Below, one piece after another: positions 8,147 through 11,167 of a stretch of 11,167 bases of DNA. The translations under genes and the position numbers were made by a program. The first letter of the stretch is position 1; each line of letters opens with the position of its first letter. The notes under the pieces are model-generated. The model did no database searches, had not been told where the DNA came from, and was given only the letters and a program-made list of their open reading frames with translations. Source of the stretch: Biscogniauxia marginata (lineage: Eukaryota; Ascomycota; Sordariomycetes; Xylariales; Xylariaceae); contig MU404282.1 in assembly GCA_022695795.1 (NCBI GenBank), forward strand, positions 1 to 11,167, given 5' to 3'.

Positions 8147-9118
8147 TAGGGTTGTGATTAAGTTACTTATTAGTAACTTAAGTTAATAACTTGTTAAGAC
8201 TAGTTTTTTAAACCTTTAACTAAAACTAGTACAAGTTAGTCACTAACTTGACTTAAACTAGTCCTAGTTAGTTAAAAGCTTAACTTAAATTAACTTATAT
8301 AAGTTAAATTAATAACTTGAAAAAAACTAGTAACCTGTTAAGCTTTTTAAAAATTTAATTAAAATAATTAATATTTAATTTAATTTAAGCCTTTCTTAAA
8401 AAGTTGTTTTTTAATTTTTATATAAACTTTATAATTTTAAATTAAGGTATATAAAAAGTTACATTTAACATTTTAAATAAAAATAAAAATAATTCTTTAA
8501 TATCTTTTTAATTATTTATTATAAATTTATTTTTTTCATTATAAATTTATTTTTTTCATTATAAATTTATTTTTTTCATTATAAATTTATTTTTTTCATT
8601 ATAAATTTATTTTTTTCATTATATAAATTATATTGAACCTTATCTTTATATAATATAATAAAAAACTTAAATTTTAACTTATAATTAAAAAGTTATTTTA
8701 ATTAAATAACTTAATTATTTTCTTTTTATTAAAAGTAAACATTTTTTATAAAAAATTTATAAGTTAAATAACTCGTTAAATAAATAACTTATAATTATAA
8801 AGTTTAAAAAATAAACTATATAACATATAATTTATATAATTTATATAAACCTTAATTTTAAAAAATTAAAATTCATTAAAAATTAATTAATTTATATATT
8901 AATATTTTAAATATTTATAAATAAAATAATTATTAATATTACTTTTTAAAACAAAAATAAATTTATAACGTAATATAGGTTTATTAATTAAAATTAAAAT
9001 TATTTTTTAAAAAGCTTGGCAAGTTACTAGTTTTTTTAAGTTACTAACTAACTAACTTATAAAAAACTTAAGTTAGTTAACTTAGTGACTTAAACTACTA
9101 TTTTTTTTCACAATCCTG
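8147..9118 (-). mobile_element. hAT-like non-autonomous element H1 (RIP-mutated)
   Basis: Bounded by inverted ends: TAGGGTTGTG at 8147 and CACAATCCTG ending at 9118 (its complement reads CAGGATTGTG). CAGGGTTGTG-type termini are typical of hAT transposons, so the left end has probably lost C to T and the right end G to A through RIP. Inside each end lie 110-200 bp of subterminal repeats built on AAGTTACTAAC/ACTAGT words, ending in CTAGTAAC..GTTAAGCTTTTTAAA-like sequence on both sides. About 970 bp long and without an open frame, so a MITE-like derivative. The 8 bp expected as target duplication (GTTATATA left, ATAATAAT right) do not match. The minus strand is given because H1 is inverted relative to H2. 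Confidence 0.7.
8521..8620. repeat. Tandem array, 5 perfect units of 20 bp
   Basis: The unit ATAAATTTATTTTTTTCATT is repeated five times without a mismatch, inside hAT-like element H1. The second copy H2 lacks it at the corresponding place. Each unit keeps a TCA, that is, a CpA that RIP would be expected to attack. Confidence 0.95.
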
Positions 9119-9571
9119 ATAATAATACGTTATTACATTTTTTTTAAAACCGGGAAAAAATATAATAATTTTAAGGTTTTATTACGTAATATTTTCGATA
9201 ACCGATATAATAAATAAATAATAATAAATCGATTTATATTAACGAATATATCGAGTTATTAATAATAAACCTTTATAAAATTATAGGTTTTATTATAATT
9301 AAAATGTGTTTTAACTATATAAAAATGTATTTTATTTATAATTTTTGTTTATAAATATTAGTTATAAGTTTTTAACGGCTTTATTATTAAGCCTTTTTTT
9401 AATATAAATATATTTAATTATATTATTAATATAATACTTAATATTTACGAGAAGTTTATTTTAAACTTAATAATATTAAACCTTAAAAGTGAAAATATTT
9501 TTATTTTTATCATTTTAAAAAACTTAAAACTTAATTATTTTATTAAATCGCCGTGTGTTATTAGTTAAAAC
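9119..9571. other. AT-rich spacer between the two hAT-like copies
   Basis: No gene or repeat assigned. Residual CpG sites are frequent at 9128-9250. Ends in GCCGTGTGTTATTAGTTAAAAC immediately before H2; the last 8 bp (GTTAAAAC) would be its target duplication, but no matching copy was found downstream. Confidence 0.5.
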
Positions 9572-10070
9572 CAGGGTTGTGGAAAAAAAATTAGTAGTTT
9601 TTAGTCAAAATTAAGTTACTAACTAATTTACTAGTTTAAGTCACTAAGTTGACTAACTTAAGTTTTTTATAAGTTAATTAATAACTTTAAAAAAACTAGT
9701 AACTTGTTAAGCTTTTTAAAAAATAATTTAAAATTTTAACTTTTTATATAATTTTTTAAATATTATTTATAAATTATAATTAATTAATTAACTTATACTT
9801 TTATTTTTAATTAATAAACTTATATTATATTATAAATTTAAAAAGTAAGTTATATAAATCTTTAAAAAATTACTATATAAATTAATTAATATTTTAATGA
9901 ATTTTAATGTTTTAAATTTAAGGTTTATATAAATTATATAAAGAATATATTATTTAATTTATCTTTTAAACTTTATAATTATAAGTTATTTATTTAACGA
10001 GTTATTTAACTTATAAATTTTTATTATAAAAACGTGCACTTTTAACGAAAAGAAAATAATTAAATTATAT
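9572..10070 (+). mobile_element. hAT-like non-autonomous element H2 (one end found)
   Basis: Starts with an unmutated hAT-type terminus, CAGGGTTGTGG, followed by the same subterminal AAGTTACTAACT / ACTAGT / AAGCTTTTTAAA pattern as H1. The interior aligns with the reverse complement of H1, including a 59 bp stretch identical between 9964-10022 and 8809-8751. Where the two differ, H2 often keeps the C or G that H1 has lost (for example ACGTGCAC near 10031 against ATGTTTAC in H1), so H2 is less mutated. Clear similarity fades after about 10070. No second inverted end was found in the window, so H2 is truncated, interrupted or too decayed at its right side. Confidence 0.65.
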
Positions 10071-10257
10071 AAATTTTAAATTTTAAAATGTTAATTATTT
10101 AACTAAAAAAACTTTAATTTTATTTATATTTAATTTTCTTTTATTTCATTAATCTTATTATTTCCTTGAAATTATTCTTATAAGTATTTAATATTATTTA
10201 ATTTCTAGCTTTTTAATAAAGTTAATTATTTAACTGTTTTAAGTTATAACTTATTTT

Positions 10258-10286
10258 TATTTTTAGTAATTATATTACTAAAAATA
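10258..10286. repeat. Perfect 13 bp inverted repeat with 3 bp loop
   Basis: TATTTTTAGTAAT and its exact complement are separated by TAT. In DNA this AT-rich, such a hairpin can arise by chance; no U-rich or promoter context gives it a role. Confidence 0.6.
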
Positions 10287-10894
10287 GAAAAGGTTCTTTT
10301 AACTGAAGTTATTATAACTAAAATAGTTAAATAACGTCGTGTTAAAATAGATAAAATAGGAAAACGTGGGTTATTAGTTTTTCACCATAATAAAATGTCA
10401 ATCTATTAAATAATTAGTTATTTAATTTATTTTAAATAATAATAAATTAAAATTAACTTACTTCTTTAAGATATTTACCCTCATTTAAATAAAAATTTAA
10501 TTCTTTTTTTAAATTATTATTTGTATTTTATAAATATTATTATCTGAATTATTTTTAGGTTTATTTAATTTATCGAATAATATTTAAATTTAGACCGTCT
10601 TTTTCTCGTTTTACCTTATTTAATTATTAGTTTATTAATTAACGTATTTTTAATATTTTAATTTTAATAAATTTATAACGTCGTCTTTAATATTCGGGTA
10701 ATGATATAATAACCCCCCTTGTTAAAAATGACTTAATTTTTAGGTAAGGTCTAATATAATACTAAATAAATAAAATTTAAGGTTATAAGACTTAATAATA
10801 TTAAGACTTAATTTCCTTGGAAAATATTTATTTAATTTAATACCCCTAGTTTGAATTATTATAATAAGCCTTTTATAAATTGGTTTTTTTATTT

Positions 10895-10918
10895 AAAATA
10901 AAAATAAAAATAAAAATA
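10895..10918. repeat. (AAAATA)4 microsatellite
   Basis: Four perfect hexamer units followed by A-rich sequence. Confidence 0.75.
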
Positions 10919-11146
10919 AAAAACTTATAAATTCTAAATCGTTTTGAAATAATTAATTATAAAATTTTCCAAGTTTAATAAATAAATAATAAACCACGTG
11001 ATATAGTTATATAAATTTCGGCTTATAAATAAATTATTGGTTTAACGAAAATTTCGAAAATCTTTTTTAATTCGGATAAAATAAAATAATCTAAGCCATT
11101 TAAAAACAATCTTTTAAATTTAACGTGAGATGTATTTCGATATATA

Positions 11147-11167
11147 ATAAATAAATAAATAAATAAA
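11147..11167. repeat. (AATA)n microsatellite at window end
   Basis: Five perfect AATA units that run off the window edge, so the full length is unknown. Confidence 0.7.

Larger units (their letters stand above)
5491..11167. repeat. AT-rich, RIP-mutated tract (right)
   Basis: Same character as the left tract: stop-saturated in all frames, very low GC (many 60-base lines carry fewer than ten G+C), and at least five recognisable repeat copies, several in inverted pairs. Differences between copies are mainly transitions. No coding frame is supportable on either strand across 5.7 kb. Confidence 0.85.
10071..11167. other. AT-rich sequence without gene
   Basis: No coding frame and no assigned transposon beyond the fading part of H2. 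It contains a short perfect hairpin (10258-10286), a direct repeat AAGACTTAAT near 10787 and 10803, an (AAAATA)4 run and a terminal (TAAA)n run. A less mutated patch with CCCCCC lies at 10712-10717. Confidence 0.55.

Noticed and set aside
1..11167. Bacterial, organellar or CRISPR origin
   Set aside because: No regularly spaced repeats with unique spacers, no ribosome-binding sites or dense coding. The AT-rich parts keep no mitochondrial gene, and inter-copy transitions point to nuclear RIP.

Overview
The window looks like nuclear DNA of a filamentous ascomycete (Pezizomycotina). Two extremely AT-rich tracts (about 1-2825 and 5490-11167) flank a 2.65 kb island of ordinary composition (about 2830-5490). 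In the AT-rich tracts every frame is broken by stops, repeat copies differ mostly by C/T or G/A changes, and the surviving cytosines sit mainly in CpG and CpT. This is the signature of repeat-induced point mutation (RIP). A hand count over 1201-1500 gives about 15% GC. No species can be named from the sequence alone.

Left tract: positions 541-1360 and 1428-2393 are two direct-repeat copies (A, B) of a RIP-degraded element, here called R1. Island: the only convincing coding sequence is a compact GC-rich frame at 4306-4718 (+), which looks like a fungal conserved hypothetical protein whose 5' end is unresolved. A second, much weaker candidate is a minus-strand terminal exon (5058-5261) behind a textbook 3' splice site. 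The rest of the island has no supportable gene. An isolated match to the Pol III B-box lies at 3950-3960.

Right tract: a 380 bp foldback element (F, 5656-6035) abuts R1 copy C (6036-6720), which faces R1 copy D (6731-7400, minus) in a large imperfect palindrome. F shares its terminal sequence with the R1 copies. Further right are two inverted copies of a hAT-like non-autonomous element (H1 8147-9118; H2 from 9572). H1 carries a perfect 5 x 20 bp tandem array. The remaining AT-rich sequence holds no gene that I can see.

There is no operon or cooperating gene set. The biological content is a RIP-ruined nest of transposons around a small unmutated island. The most informative features are the palindromic repeat architecture, the CpG-rich residue left by mutation, and the lone gene stranded in it.
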